The position numbers and the translations under genes were made by a program. DNA of 30,260 nucleotides, taken from positions 3,575,614-3,605,873 of the forward strand of contig BFEA01000001.1 in NCBI GenBank assembly GCA_003427395.1. Direction: 5' to 3'. How positions within the stretch are numbered: position 1 is the first letter of the stretch; each line of letters opens with the position of its first letter. The DNA comes from Chara braunii (lineage: Eukaryota; Streptophyta; Charophyceae; Charales; Characeae). Shown piece by piece: positions 1 through 9,781 of this stretch. Under the pieces are notes generated by a model. The model was given only the letters and a program-made list of their open reading frames with translations. It ran no database searches and was not told where the DNA came from.

Positions 1-127
1 GCTTCCAGGCAAGAGCCTGGAAGCTTCCCTGTAGGGAAACAGGCTGGGGCCTGTAGGCCCTGTCAGAAGGAAGCTTCCAGGCAAGAGCCTGGAAGTTTCC
101 CTGTAGGGAAACAGGTTGGGGCCTGTA
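1..127. repeat. Tandem 72-bp hairpin repeat, two copies
   Basis: The first 55 bases recur from position 73 with two or three changes. Each unit opens with a near-perfect hairpin: arms GCTTCCAGGC and GCCTGGAAGC around the loop AAGA. The first unit also holds GGGCC-TGTA-GGCCC at 47-60. The same GGGCC-TGTA-GGCCC core is the heart of the 46-bp array near 27000, so the two regions probably belong to one repeat family. No coding potential is seen. Confidence 0.8.
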
Positions 128-139
128 CAGCATGTAACA

Positions 140-152
140 TTGCGCAGGGGCC

Positions 153-184
<32 letters not shown>

Positions 185-202
185 ACAGATGTCCCGAAGG
201 AC
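140..202 (-). pseudogene. U6 snRNA-like fragment (5' two thirds)
   Basis: Read on the minus strand, this closely follows the 5' part of spliceosomal U6 snRNA. It has the end of the 5' stem-loop (CTTCGGGACATC), the segment AAAATTGGAACGATACAGAG with the ACAGAGA box, the AGC triad in GATTAGCATGG, and CCCCTGCGCAA. The match stops abruptly after CGCAA, where U6 should continue into AGGATGACACGC. The 5' end lacks the first bases and there is no T-run terminator. The sequence is nearly perfect over about 60 bases but 3'-truncated, so it is a pseudogene rather than an expressed gene. Confidence 0.8.
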
Positions 203-230
203 TGCTTCTTCTTCTTCTTTGTATAGTTCC

Positions 231-325
231 GACCATTTCTCAATGTATGCGTGTGTCATCCTTGTGCAGTGGCCATGCTAATCTTCTCTGTATCATTCCA
301 TTCTTTTACAGTTGCCCTGAGGGAC
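231..325 (-). pseudogene. U6 snRNA-like pseudogene, near full length
   Basis: The minus strand reads through almost the whole U6 molecule: a decayed 5' stem-loop (GTCCCTCAGGGCAAC), ACAGAGAAGATTAGCATGG with both catalytic-core boxes intact, then AAGGATGACACACGC and GAGAAATGGTC at the 3' end. Several substitutions separate it from canonical U6 in the 5' and central parts. No terminal T-run follows and no upstream promoter box was recognised. It lies 28 bp from the truncated copy in the same orientation, suggesting a duplication or two successive retropositions. The U6 identity is secure; lack of function is inferred. Confidence 0.8.
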
Positions 326-634
326 ATCTCCCATCCCTTCTTAATAGGCTCCTCTTCTTCTCCCTCCTCTCTGAGGGAACCTCCATTCCTCGTATTGTTC
401 CTCTCTCGTCTCCCAGCTTTCCTCCTCCACTTTCTCTCCTCGTTGTGTCCTCCTCCTCCTGGAGTTGCCTCCGCTCCCCTCTATCCTCTCTTATCCTCCA
501 GTTTTCCTCCTCTGTCTCCCCTCCTCCTCTTGGAGTTGCCTGAACTTGCCTCCACCTTCCCACCTCCCCACCTCCCTTCCTCCTCTCTTCTTCCTGCTTT
601 TCCTTCCCTACTCCTCCTCCTCCTCCTCCTCCTC

Positions 635-665
<31 letters not shown>

Positions 666-700
666 GATTGCCGCAGTCCTGTGGTTGCTGCCACTGCTGC
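326..700. repeat. CT-rich low-complexity tract with CTC and CTG microsatellites
   Basis: The plus strand is almost pure pyrimidine for about 300 bases. It ends in (CTC)n at 611-638, running directly into (CTG)n at 638-664. The open frames across it are poly-Ser/Leu/Pro or their mirror and look like composition artefacts. Confidence 0.75.
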
Positions 701-1854
701 TCACCACAGAAAGTCCTACTGTCTTTACCCTAATGGAACGCCTGCTCATTATGGCTGTATCTAGACTGAAAGCTGCCCTTTTTTTCCCCTTTATTTCGGG
801 GGCATCCTACCCCTTTCTGAGACCCCCTCCCACCTTTCCTCTCCTCAATCCTCCGCGTCGCACCCTACTCCCTCAGTGTCTACCACTCAGGACCATCACC
901 CTTCGTATGATCATGGCGGGATGACCTAACCGGACAGTGGTTGTAGGCACTAGGGCTGAGCAGAAACCCCAGTCAGCCGTGGTTGAAGCATGGCCGAACA
1001 AGTCCTGTCACATGGGTACTTCAGGCAGTAGGCAAAAGCGGCACTAGGCATAAGCGTTCTTTCTACAGGTCCCATGGGTAGACCCCTACTTGTCCCCCAA
1101 ACTTACCCATTGCATGGATCTAGCCGTGCATACACAGATAACACAGGCGGTGTCTGATGGTTCCCCCTAGCCAAGGCCCAAGGTCTAATCTATGACGCCC
1201 TCAGAGGAACCTGTGTATGCCCACCTAGCACAGCTGTTATCCGTTATTCTGGTTGTTTCTAATTACGACCTAGCGGTTCTAGCCTATTAACAGTAGATGT
1301 ACAACCACCGTCCGCCTCTCTAGCTTAAACGTCTCCTAGACCCCTCTGCAGCAGCATTTTGTAGTTGTACGGTATTTTGTTCTGAATCTGGAGGTACCCT
1401 AGCCTCTGTCATTAATTGGTCCAAGGCCATCATCCCTCCCCTTACCTCGGTCATCAACTACACCCCTCCAGCCTGTTACAGTTGTATGCAGTAATCACCC
1501 AAAGCAGTACTGGGGTCTCAGTCATCGGTAGCGACTAAGCCACCATCTGTTCCTCGTACCTCTATTATCAACTGGGCCTACTCTGGCCCTGTTAGTCGAC
1601 ATGAGAAGCAGACAATCCCACCTCTATGTAACCCCAGGACTGCCCCTACCGGACCCCCTTGCCTAACCCTTGTATCCCATGCTGCAAGCCCCCCGTCCAA
1701 GGGGAAGTTAGCTGAACCCCCCAGAAAGTCCCTGCTGACGGGACACCCTACACTATCTCACCTGCGGCCACCAAAGCCCTAATGTAACCAAGTACGTGAT
1801 ATCCCTCGACTACATCCCTGCTTGCATCCCAGCTATCTCCATACCATGTGATGT
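701..1854. other. Unassigned intergenic or intronic DNA
   Basis: No reading frame, RNA or repeat family was recognised. Composition is mixed with many short CT runs and no long frame on either strand. Confidence 0.5.
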
Positions 1855-2150
1855 ACCGGCCTGATCAGGCTCGAACCTTGAACCTCTAACATACAGCACC
1901 TAGCTAGAGCCCGCTGAGCTACGATGTTAACTGACCTATGTATACACTGTTTACAGCACCTAGCTTGATCCCGGTGAGCTACGATATTAACTGATCTAAG
2001 TATATGCTGTATTACGGTGGGGGAAAAGTATGTGGAGTGACAACCTAGCACCAACTGATTGTGGGCATGGGAGGTTGAGGGCCGACATGATTTAATCCAC
2101 AACCTCCCCGTTGCAACGCCAGAGCTCTAACCCACTGAGTGTCCATGTGT
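1855..2150 (-). repeat. tRNA-derived (SINE-head-like) relics, tandem 60-bp unit
   Basis: On the minus strand the segment contains pol III box A (TAGCTCAGCGGG) and, about 40 bases on, box B-like GGTTCGAGCCT, as in a tRNA head. The box A half is duplicated with a 60-bp period: the shared block starting TACAGCACCTAGCT lies at 1892 and 1952. A third tRNA-like stretch at about 2070-2145 (minus) reads TCAGTGGGTTAGAGCTCT and then GGTTGTGGATTAAATC, again resembling D-arm and T-arm. None folds into a complete tRNA, so I read these as decayed SINE heads or tRNA pseudogenes. Confidence 0.55.
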
Positions 2151-2600
2151 GGAAGTTTTAGATACAGCACCTGGACTGAAAGGTGCCCTAGTAATGCACA
2201 AAATATGGCCTCATCTTTTTAGGTAGTCTAAAGGCATACTTACACCAGGACTTTCTCGACTGATCCCTGAACATTATTGCAGATAGGTACGTCCTGGGTT
2301 GGCCGTAATTGGGGTCAGATACATCCAGGACAGTCCCAGTGCGAGTGAGGAGGCCCTAACTTCGCATATCCGGGGAGGGGTGTCCTGTGGCAGACCTGGT
2401 GTAGATGGTCAGACATTTACAAATTAACCAAAAAACAAAAGAAGGAAATAACATACTTGCATGAAATCATCAAATACAATTTCCCCTATCCCTTTTTTGT
2501 TTTTGCCCCGTTTCTCTCACTTTCAACGTCCTGCACTGTTCTTTTCTTCCCCTTCTTCTTCTTCCTCATTTTTTCTCCCCACCATGCTCCCCTCTCTCTA
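2151..2600. other. Unassigned DNA, pyrimidine-rich at the right end
   Basis: Nothing coding was recognised. Another copy of the block TACAGCACCT occurs at about 2163. From about 2480 the plus strand becomes CT- and T-rich and runs into a T-tract with one ambiguous base at 2618. Confidence 0.5.
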
Positions 2601-2760
2601 CTATCCTTTTTTTTTTTNCAGGTCCGGCGTCCCATAAATACAACTTTGAAACCTTAAACATGAAACCTTCAGAACAGATTCATCGTGCTGGAAACTGGGT
2701 CCAGCGTCCCATGGTAGCCTTCACCCTAGTCCAATCCTTTTTTTTTTTTTTTTTTTTTTC
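2601..2760 (-). repeat. LINE 3'-tail fragments with poly-T tracts
   Basis: Two short blocks, at about 2620-2636 and 2683-2713, are reverse complements of the tail motif GGGACGCTGGACCCGGTTTC, which also occurs at 9782-9930 (minus), 12181-12318 (plus) and 17486-17572 (plus). T-runs lie at 2608-2617 and 2738-2759 (22 T). A poly-T next to a reversed tail is what a 5'-truncated LINE copy on the minus strand looks like, but the two pieces are rearranged and no target duplication was found. Confidence 0.55.
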
Positions 2761-4100
2761 ACGCTTTATCCCTGGCCGGTACATACTAGACAACGTGATG
2801 ACACTAAATGAGGCAGCAAAGAAGATCACGGAAAAACGAATGAAGGCAGCAATCCTGTTTTTCGATTTTGAAAAGGCCTACGATCAGGTCAATTGGGACT
2901 TCCTGCATGCCTGCAAACCCAGCCTCGCAGCCTTGCAGAGCTTACTCATTTCCCAAACCCAGCCTTGCAGAGCTTACCGACTTGTTTCTCGAACCAATGC
3001 ACCCAGCTACCTCTCCAAATTCTTCTCCTACCCGATCACTAGTCATAACCTACAAGAGTTGGAAGTTATGAACAAAGAACCCCAGTGTGACATGCTAGAA
3101 TCCTTCCGACTGAGGAAAGTGAGGGTCACAAAAGCCAAACCCTGGATAATCTTCCAACCTGATCTCTGCATCTCAGACCTTGAATTCAACCCCAAAGAGT
3201 GGATCTGGAAACAGGGGAAATCCGGGAGAACGAGAACGATATTTGAATACAATGTAAAATTTGGTTATGGCTTAGGCTTACAAACTACAGACCCGGATCC
3301 CGGACTCAAAGAAAAATGGAGGGATATCCTGAACCTAGAACCTACTGACACCGTTTCCATCCCCTGGACGAAGTACCTGCCCATCAGACCGGTTAGGATC
3401 CGAAGCATGCAGTGGCTCGTAGCCCACGCATCCCTGCCCATCAACCAATGGCTCCACAACAGGAGGAACATACAGATCCCGACAGGTCCAAATTATGTGT
3501 TATGTGCACAGACAACAGACCAAAAGACATACCCCACTGCCTCTTGTACTGCACTGAAGCAGCCTGAATATGGAACAAAGCTCGCGACCTATGGTCCCTC
3601 CTCTTCTCATCACCCCCTCCCCCCACATCTCCTCAAAACATCCTCCTTCTGTCGAACAGTACGAACAATCTCAAAGGCGGCAAGGAAATCTGGTTTCACC
3701 TTCTCAGGAAGCTGGCTCTGTGGGTGATCTGGAAAAGGAGGTGTACCAAGACTATTGAGAGAACTGAGGTGGCAAGGGAAGAAATGTGGGCCCTACTGTT
3801 GATCATGACGGAAACTGAGATTCGGTGCAGATGGAAGGAGGTTACATCAACAACGGAAGTCAGACCAGAAAGGCTAGCCCCCAAGAGACGTTCTTTCATG
3901 AGCGACTGGCTCCTACAGGGAAAGATCGCAACAGTGGCAGATAATAGATTGATCTGGAAAAAATGGCACAGCAAAACCCCATCAAGGACGACGACCCAGC
4001 GATGGGCGAACTTAGACCATAGTCTCAACAATACAGACAACTCTCCTCTTTCTTGTTGCACACGAACTATATGGCAGAATCAAAATGGATTCTGAGAGGA
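2760..4100 (+). pseudogene. LINE (non-LTR) ORF2 remnant: RT start, zf-RVT-like region, C-terminus
   Basis: ORF2 of LINEs encodes the endonuclease and reverse transcriptase for target-primed integration. The first 45 codons read FIPGRYILDNV, a helical stretch and FFDFEKAYDQVNWDFL, which is RT motif A with its first catalytic Asp. The match stops at about 2895. A small repeat (AGCCTTGCAGAGCTTAC at about 2929 and 2961) marks the junction, and the frame resumes in the C-terminal part. The motif C YADD region is therefore deleted. Further on, SMQWLVAHASLPINQWLHNR and a Cys-rich stretch (about 3390-3560) resemble the zf-RVT domain after plant LINE RTs. Frame changes follow near 3530, and the next frame carries WVIWKRRC and a basic tail ending near 4095. 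No endonuclease domain is present. This is a dead fragment. Confidence 0.8.
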
Positions 4101-4590
4101 AAAGCGGTAGGGCAAGCTGACAGTCAATCCTCCTACATAGGAGCAATCAATGCTGGTCAGGGTTCCTTCGGCCAGACGGAAGGAAGCGTGTGCGATGAAT
4201 GAGCCCTCGCGGGGCCCTTATCAGACATGCACGTGTTCTGGGCAGAGGCCGTTAGCAAGCCCTGTGTTTCTTTGATGGCTGGAAGTTCTTCAAAGGTATG
4301 AAAAGCTGGAGGACTTTGTACCATCCATTCAAGTGTAGTTGAATTTGGCTCAACTGCCCAAGGCGCTTGCAGAGCGCGCACTTCACTGGTTAAAGTACAA
4401 TTGATTGTCATACAGACAGAAACAAAACAATTACGTGAAAAGTTGCATTATATGAAACTCCATGAGTTATTTGGCCTTCAATTGAAGGTAACTTTGTCTT
4501 ATGAAACCCGTTTGGAAAAGCAAAGCAAAAAAACACAAAAATGATTCGGGAGCGAAGCTGTATGAAAAACAGTTGCTGGAAAGGAAAACC
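4101..4590. other. Unassigned DNA, AT-rich from 4386
   Basis: From 4386 to 4552 the composition becomes markedly AT-rich and a plus frame ends at a TGA at about 4550. It contains [19 protein letters not shown] do not recognise it. Because it directly precedes the psaB fragment and shares its composition, it may be further organelle DNA, but that is a guess. Confidence 0.35.
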
Positions 4591-4793
4591 ACTCAAACAA
4601 ATTTTGATTGAACCTGTCTTTGCACAATGGATACAGGCTACACATGGAAAAACACTTTATGGATTTGATGTTTTACTTTCTTCTAATCAAAGCCCTGCTT
4701 TAAATGCAGGTGCAAATCTTTGGTTGCCTGGATGGTTAGATGCTATTAATAATGGTAATAACTCATTATTTTTAACAATTGGACCTGGTGATT
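4591..4793 (+). pseudogene. psaB: Plastid psaB fragment (nuclear plastid insertion)
   Basis: The plus strand encodes about 67 residues of photosystem I P700 apoprotein A2. It begins [20 protein letters not shown], continues through GFDVLLSS and [12 protein letters not shown], and ends [10 protein letters not shown]. PsaB is a roughly 735-residue thylakoid membrane protein that binds the core chlorophylls and electron carriers. Only this internal loop region is present. It starts and ends abruptly, with GC-rich unrelated sequence from about 4795, and the frame continues into non-homologous residues. Such a piece in a LINE- and dynein-bearing context is a nuclear plastid DNA insertion with no function of its own. 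The reading frame is still open, which suggests a fairly recent transfer. Confidence 0.85.
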
Positions 4794-5891
4794 CCGGAAG
4801 CTACTGGAAGCTTCTCAGCCAGGCCCACACGCAGCCAAACAGAGGCTGTCACTTCCATATAGGAAGGAAGGCAGCCAGGGTCTGGCATTCTGGCCCATGC
4901 TGGGAATGCGGTCATGCTGCTGGGCTGCTGCACTGCTGCGCAGGTGGCTGCTTGCTGAATTATCGGCCAGGGGCTCATGCGGGCGCTTGGGAGGTGAGAG
5001 GGGCGCTGCAGGGCAGCAGTGCGCGAGCGGCCATAGCCGGGCTGCAGGGCGCAAGGGGGTAAGGGGCGATCAATGGTCTTCAGGAAGGAGGCGAGTGTGG
5101 GTGGTCAAGGGTTGATGAGGGGAGACGAGACACGTACCTGGTGCATGAGGAAGTTCGGCATCGGTGTTGACGTCATGTACATTGGTCTTCAGAGGCGAAG
5201 TGAACCTGGTGCATGAATGCGGCTGTAGTAGGATAGGCTAGGTAGAGTAGGGAAGGCGCTGGGCGCCATACGGTAGGAGCGACATTGGATACCGCGTTGG
5301 TGTGGCCTGAGGGCTTGAACATTGGCTCATCAGTTAATTGTAACGCTCTTATGTGGATGGAATCTTGGCGCATTTGTGCTCTCTGCTTGGTACATGACTA
5401 CTTGGACATCTGCGTGATTTTGCAACTTGATTTCTTGTATATCGTTCTCACTCACATTTGTTGCACATGAGAGTGTTCACCATGTATTCCAATTATCGAC
5501 TTGCCGGTGGACAGGAACCGGACTGATGCTTCCCAGAATGGATATGGAGCCAGGACCATAATGTTATGATTCTGGTTGTCCGTTGTTTGAAGACCAACAC
5601 TCACTCACATAGACTCCTAGGTATGCCCATACATACACAAAAGGAAGGGGAGAGGATAGGAGTATCACACCGCATAAGGAGAGATAAACACAGCGAAAGA
5701 CTTGACCATGCGATATGACAGGGTACACTGAAAGTGCAATTCACTCCAATCAATCCTCACAACCAGTCATAAATGAAAGCCGAGTATATCACATCCAAGA
5801 AACAATGAAACGATGATAGTCTGAACCCAGTATTAATACTGTTTATTAAGCTCAGAGCCTCAAATGGACAGGAACACTCCAAGACTATGGT
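4794..5891. other. Unassigned DNA
   Basis: 4800-5110 is GC-rich and repetitive in GCTGC/GGGC words; the rest is mixed. Short open frames have no recognisable domain. No gene is supported. Confidence 0.5.
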
Positions 5892-5915
5892 GCGCTGCTC
5901 AGTAGTGAGCAGCGC
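5892..5915. repeat. Perfect 10-bp stem, 4-nt loop hairpin
   Basis: The arms GCGCTGCTCA and TGAGCAGCGC surround the loop GTAG. The stem is fully complementary and GC-rich. No T-run follows, and in a eukaryotic intergenic context a terminator role is not implied. Confidence 0.8.
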
Positions 5916-7268
5916 TTCACTCCCCAACCCTGATGAGCCGCTAATACTACCCCTGAGTCCCTGAAACATCAAGTGCCACCCAAATACAGCCTCCAGAGGG
6001 AAGCGCCACCCTGAAACAGGCCCCTGAGGCCAAGCGCCTCTCAGAGGACGAAGAAGAAGACCAACGCCACAATATCTGATGATGACGAGGTGTTGGAAGA
6101 CTTCCTGGGTGGAAGTCCACAGCAGCGCCACCCCTCCTCACAAGATGACCTCTGAGGAAGAAGCTGTAGCTATGGCTGCATCGCCACCACCCTGTAACCC
6201 TACTCCGGAGGAGGGTCCAATAGGGCACCAACTTCTCCCGCCTCCAACAGACCTCGAATAGCCCACCTTTGTGCAGCCCCACATACGGACAGAGTACAGC
6301 GCAAGTCCCAACTATGACCGACGCTCCGGAGGTCTGGCTATGTATGTCTTCCTCAACGCTGAGCCGTCACCACTTCCAGTTCACGCGTTGCACAGCAGCG
6401 ATGTACTCGGTACCAACTGCCAAAAAGCCCTGAACCGATGTGCCCAACCTCTCTATAGTCTACTCTAGCCTAGACTCGACCTAGACCGGACTGACTGACC
6501 GACTGGTACCGTTTCTATTCCGGCCTCTAGGGCCTCTCCCAACCTGGCTATAGGCTATAGGACCGTCTATCAGCTTAGGCCCTTAGGGCCTGTCTGTCCT
6601 AGGGGTAGCCCGGGCCTGCTATTTGCAGTCAGGGTAGCTGTATGAATTCTAGTTAGTCTGGGCCTATATTTTCCCAAACTTGCAGATATGTCCCTAACAG
6701 ATTTCCTTACAGGCAGGTGTCTCGGTTAGCCCTCAGACAAGCAAACTTGTGAATCTAACCTACAGATGGTACAGCCTCGACAAGAGAGAGGCTACAGACG
6801 ACCAGAAACCAGCAAGTCATTGCAATAAGGACCTGTTTTGATATTAAAAAGAAAAAAAAAAAGAAGAATGAGTGTGGTGTAGAATACTTAAGTAGGAGCA
6901 GATGAAATAAGGGATGGTAGAAATTGGGAAAAAAAACAGAAATGAAAAAAAACTTAAAAAAAGGATAAGGTAGAAAGTATTCAGAAAGTAGGAGCTTTTT
7001 TAGATTAAGAAGTAGAAGGATAGGTTAGAAAGTATTCAGGAAGCAGAAAAAGATAGGGCTTGTAGCTTCAGTTCTCAGGTCCTCTTCAGGTTCCGTCAAA
7101 AGCATAACACTGGGTAATACTCCCAGACTCGGCCTTTATGTGGGCTGGACGGCACCTCCTTTCCAGTTAAGTAATGAAAGTTAAAAAAAATAATAATAAT
7201 AAAAAAAGCCAGGAAACTTTCACAGTCATTTTTTATCAAAATGTTAGCCCATCCAATCTCTCACCTAT
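5916..7268. other. Unassigned DNA, A-rich near its right end
   Basis: 6450-6660 carries many short palindromes around AGGCCC and CCTAGG words, for example AGGCCC-TTA-GGGCCT. 6840-7210 is A-rich on the plus strand. No coding region was recognised. If the dynein gene continues to lower coordinates, this is its intron. Confidence 0.45.
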
Positions 7269-7293
7269 CCTCTCTCTCTCTCTCATCTAACCC

Positions 7294-7325
<32 letters not shown>

Positions 7326-7326
7326 A
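7269..7326. repeat. (CT)n microsatellite at the dynein splice donor
   Basis: Two CT runs, 7269-7284 and 7293-7325, abut the exon. On the minus strand the intron begins GTGAGAGAGAG, so the GA repeat starts inside the 5' splice site. Confidence 0.8.
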
Positions 7327-7327
7327 C

Positions 7328-9616
7328 CTGGCTGGCTTTGCTTGTTGTCTGTGCGCTGAAGTTCAAGAAGATCGGCACATATCCCTTGGTGTCCCGGTCG
7401 CGATTCATCAGGTCGGTGATGATGGCAGTCTTTCCCACTCCTGTGACTCCTCCGAACAGCACCGGCCTCTGCACTGTGAGGTAGATGGAGAGGAGAAAGG
7501 AGTATCTAGTGGTGTCGATGGTGGGCACCAGCATCTGGAAGAAGGGGGTCTCAGATTTATAGACGAAAGGGCTCATCAAGTCTTCCCAGGAACCCCACAG
7601 CTGCTGTCGATAGTCTATGCTATAGTCATAGACACTGCCTATTCCCGGTAATATAGCAAGGGGTTCACATTCCCTCCTGAAGAACTCGTCAAACAGTTCC
7701 ATCCCTTTGTGATCCAGATTGGCCCCAACGGTCCAGATGAGAGAGAAGGCAAAGGTCTTGTGGAGCATGGCTTGGGCGATGTCCCCCTCCGCCTCCAGGT
7801 TGAGTGGCCCTACGGGTTTGCAAAGGGCCTGGAACAGACGGGTCATGCTCTCCACCAGATTGATATCGACGGAGGGGATGGCTTCCCGCCGATGCTTGCG
7901 AACTACCTTGAGCGCAGGGTCCATCCACGTGTCAAAAAGCACCCACAGGTACTCTATCACATTAGGAGGCACGACAGGCAAGTTACTGGCCACAGTCTCC
8001 CCCTTCCCCCCCTCCCCCTCTCCCTGCTGCTGCTGCTTTTGCCCCTTGTCCAACTGTGCTGAAGGTCCATCTGCCCCCGACCCTGCCTCCCCCGGACTCC
8101 CAACAACTCCTCCTGCAGCTCCTAAAGCCAGGGGTGTATCTGACGGCGATGCTCCTGCAGCTGCTGATCCTGCGCCTGGAGCAGACCCAGACCCAACTGC
8201 TGGTGCTGCTGGGTCTGCTGCTGCTGCAGCTGACCCCCCCCCACCAGCTGCAGGAGCAGTTAATGACCCTGTAGATTCCTGGACGGACGGGTCCGCTTCC
8301 CCTCCAGATTGTTGTTGCTGCTGCTGCTGTGCCCTAGCCTCCCGAGAACGAGGGGTGGTGACACCCCCCCCACCCCCTCCTAGTCGTTGGAGCCATGATC
8401 TGACTAAGGGCCTCCATCCCAGATCTTCGGGGGGTACATACACCATGCCACACCGGCTGACTGTGGCAGGAGATGCCACCGCTAGATCTTGTACTTCGAA
8501 CAGCATCCTCATTGTTACCGAATTAAGCTTTATCCTCTCTCCATTGGGCAAGCAGAGCATGCAGTTGTCATCCAGAACCGTGTTCATGCTCTCTATCCAG
8601 ATAGCGTCCACGGGGCCATCGAAGACCACCCACTTGCGCGCCAAGCTGGTCTCTGAAGCACACTGGCGAATGATGGAGCTGGCTAGTCCGTCCGTCCACT
8701 CCCCGGTCAACAAGTCGTACTCTCCATAAAGTTTGCCAATATTGATGCATTTCGGGTTTAGCACGTAGGTGTAGGTGGCCTGGAAGGTGGGGCTCGGGTG
8801 GCCCCTTAGCCGAAGGAGGGTCTGAGCGGCCTGAAGGGTCCGGTAACAGGTGGTCTTACCCCCCCCTGTGGGTCCTACGGCCATTACTCCGAACCTTACG
8901 TTCATCGTTTCGTACAACTGGATAACCTTAAGGATAAATGCGGGAACCCGTTGCAGACCGCCTGAGTCAATGCTGTCCTCCACCGCACTCTGCAGCTCAC
9001 CGTAGTCTTGCTCTGGCAGTGTAATGCCCGGGAACAGGTCGGCTATGATGCCTAGGAAGAGGAGCACGTCCTCGGCCAGGAACTTGGGCACATTGCTGTC
9101 CTTCATGGCACGAATCAAGACCACATCCTCATTCAGATTCGGAGATGCTCTCTTCAACGCGCCCGCCATCACCAGGACTGACTTCACTGCTCGCATTCCA
9201 AAGTCGTAGTGGTCTTGCTGTGACAACTGTTCACTGGCTAGCTTGTAGAGTTTCACCATTTTGCGAGACAAGCTGCGGGCGTTTGTGAAGCCCTCGGAGA
9301 AGAGCATTACCTCTGCAACCAGAGCATAGTCGGGGATCATCATGGAGACTGGACGGAAAAGGACCTTAAGGTTGTCTGGCAGCTCCGTACGTCCAGCATA
9401 GCCAGGGTTCATGGTGATGAACACACCACAGGTGGGAACCAGCTTGATCTCACGACCCTCAAAGAAGAAGCGAGGCATGCCAGCCCTCAAGGCATGTTGA
9501 ATGGTAAGCAGCTGCTGAGCGATGACGGACAACACCTCGATGTCGATACGGTTGAACTCGTCCAAGCATGCCCAAGCGCCGCACTGAGCAAGGCCGGCAA
9601 AGAACTTGCCCATGAA
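7328..9616 (-). CDS. Axonemal dynein heavy chain, internal exon (AAA1 end to AAA3 Walker A), DNAH6-like
   Basis: Dynein heavy chains are the ATP-driven motors of cilia and flagella. This uninterrupted 763-codon exon starts at MGKFFAGLAQ. It holds the AAA1 Walker B region AWACLDEFNRID (residues 14-25), sensor I FITMNPGYAGRTELPDNLK (66-84), AAA2 Walker A GPTGGGKT (248-255), AAA2 DGPVDAIW (333-340), NTVLDDN (345-351) and PATVSRCGMVY (383-393), then AAA3 Walker A GVTGVGKT (723-730) and NFSAQT (752-757). Wording such as MLVPTIDTTRY before AAA3 suggests the single-headed inner-arm DNAH6 group; the exact subtype is uncertain. Boundaries: acceptor CACACCAG before 9616 and donor CAG-GTGAG after 7328, both phase 0. 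The linker, AAA1 Walker A and AAA4-6/stalk exons must lie outside the window. Residues 413-541 are a low-complexity insertion not usual in the family. No internal stops, so the gene is likely functional. Confidence 0.9.
7994..8380 (-). other. Gly/Ala/Gln/Pro-rich insertion inside the dynein exon
   Basis: About 128 residues between the AAA2 C-terminal region (ending near RSWLQRL) and the first conserved helix before AAA3 (IEYLWVLFDTW). It contains a Gly6 run, Gln7 and Gln4 runs, and alternating Ala/Gly/Ser/Pro. DNA underneath is CTG/CTGCTG-type repeat (for example 8022-8037 and 8310-8330). It stays in frame and looks disordered. Other heavy chains have only a short linker here. Confidence 0.8.
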
Positions 9617-9633
9617 CTGGTGTGGTTGCAGTG

Positions 9634-9660
9634 TTTTTTTTTTTTTTTTTTTTTTTTTTT
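9634..9660. repeat. 27-base T-run beside the dynein splice acceptor
   Basis: On the coding (minus) strand this is a poly-A tract 17 bases upstream of the exon, where a pyrimidine tract would normally sit. It is followed by about 120 bases of unassigned intron sequence before the next T-run. Confidence 0.7.
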
Positions 9661-9781
9661 GCACGATAGGTTGATTGCCAGTGGATGGAGGAGCACAACA
9701 AATATCAACTAAGTTAGGAAAACAAAAAAGGTGACGCATTATAAGAAAAAAGGAAAAAACTTCAAAACTTGAAAAAAGATG

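Noticed and set aside
251-924. Overlapping Ser/Leu/Pro-rich frames in the CT tract
   Set aside because: Produced by pyrimidine-rich repeats. No conserved motif, and frames exist in all three phases.
3696-4061. Minus-strand 121-codon frame
   Set aside because: Shadow of the LINE ORF2 C-terminus on the opposite strand.
5757-6282. Two overlapping minus frames of 111-124 codons
   Set aside because: No recognised domain, no conserved start context, and a repeat-like hairpin at 5892 within them. Not supported as genes.
7719-8729. 336-codon plus-strand open frame opposite the dynein exon
   Set aside because: It mirrors the conserved dynein coding strand and the low-complexity block. It has no domain of its own.
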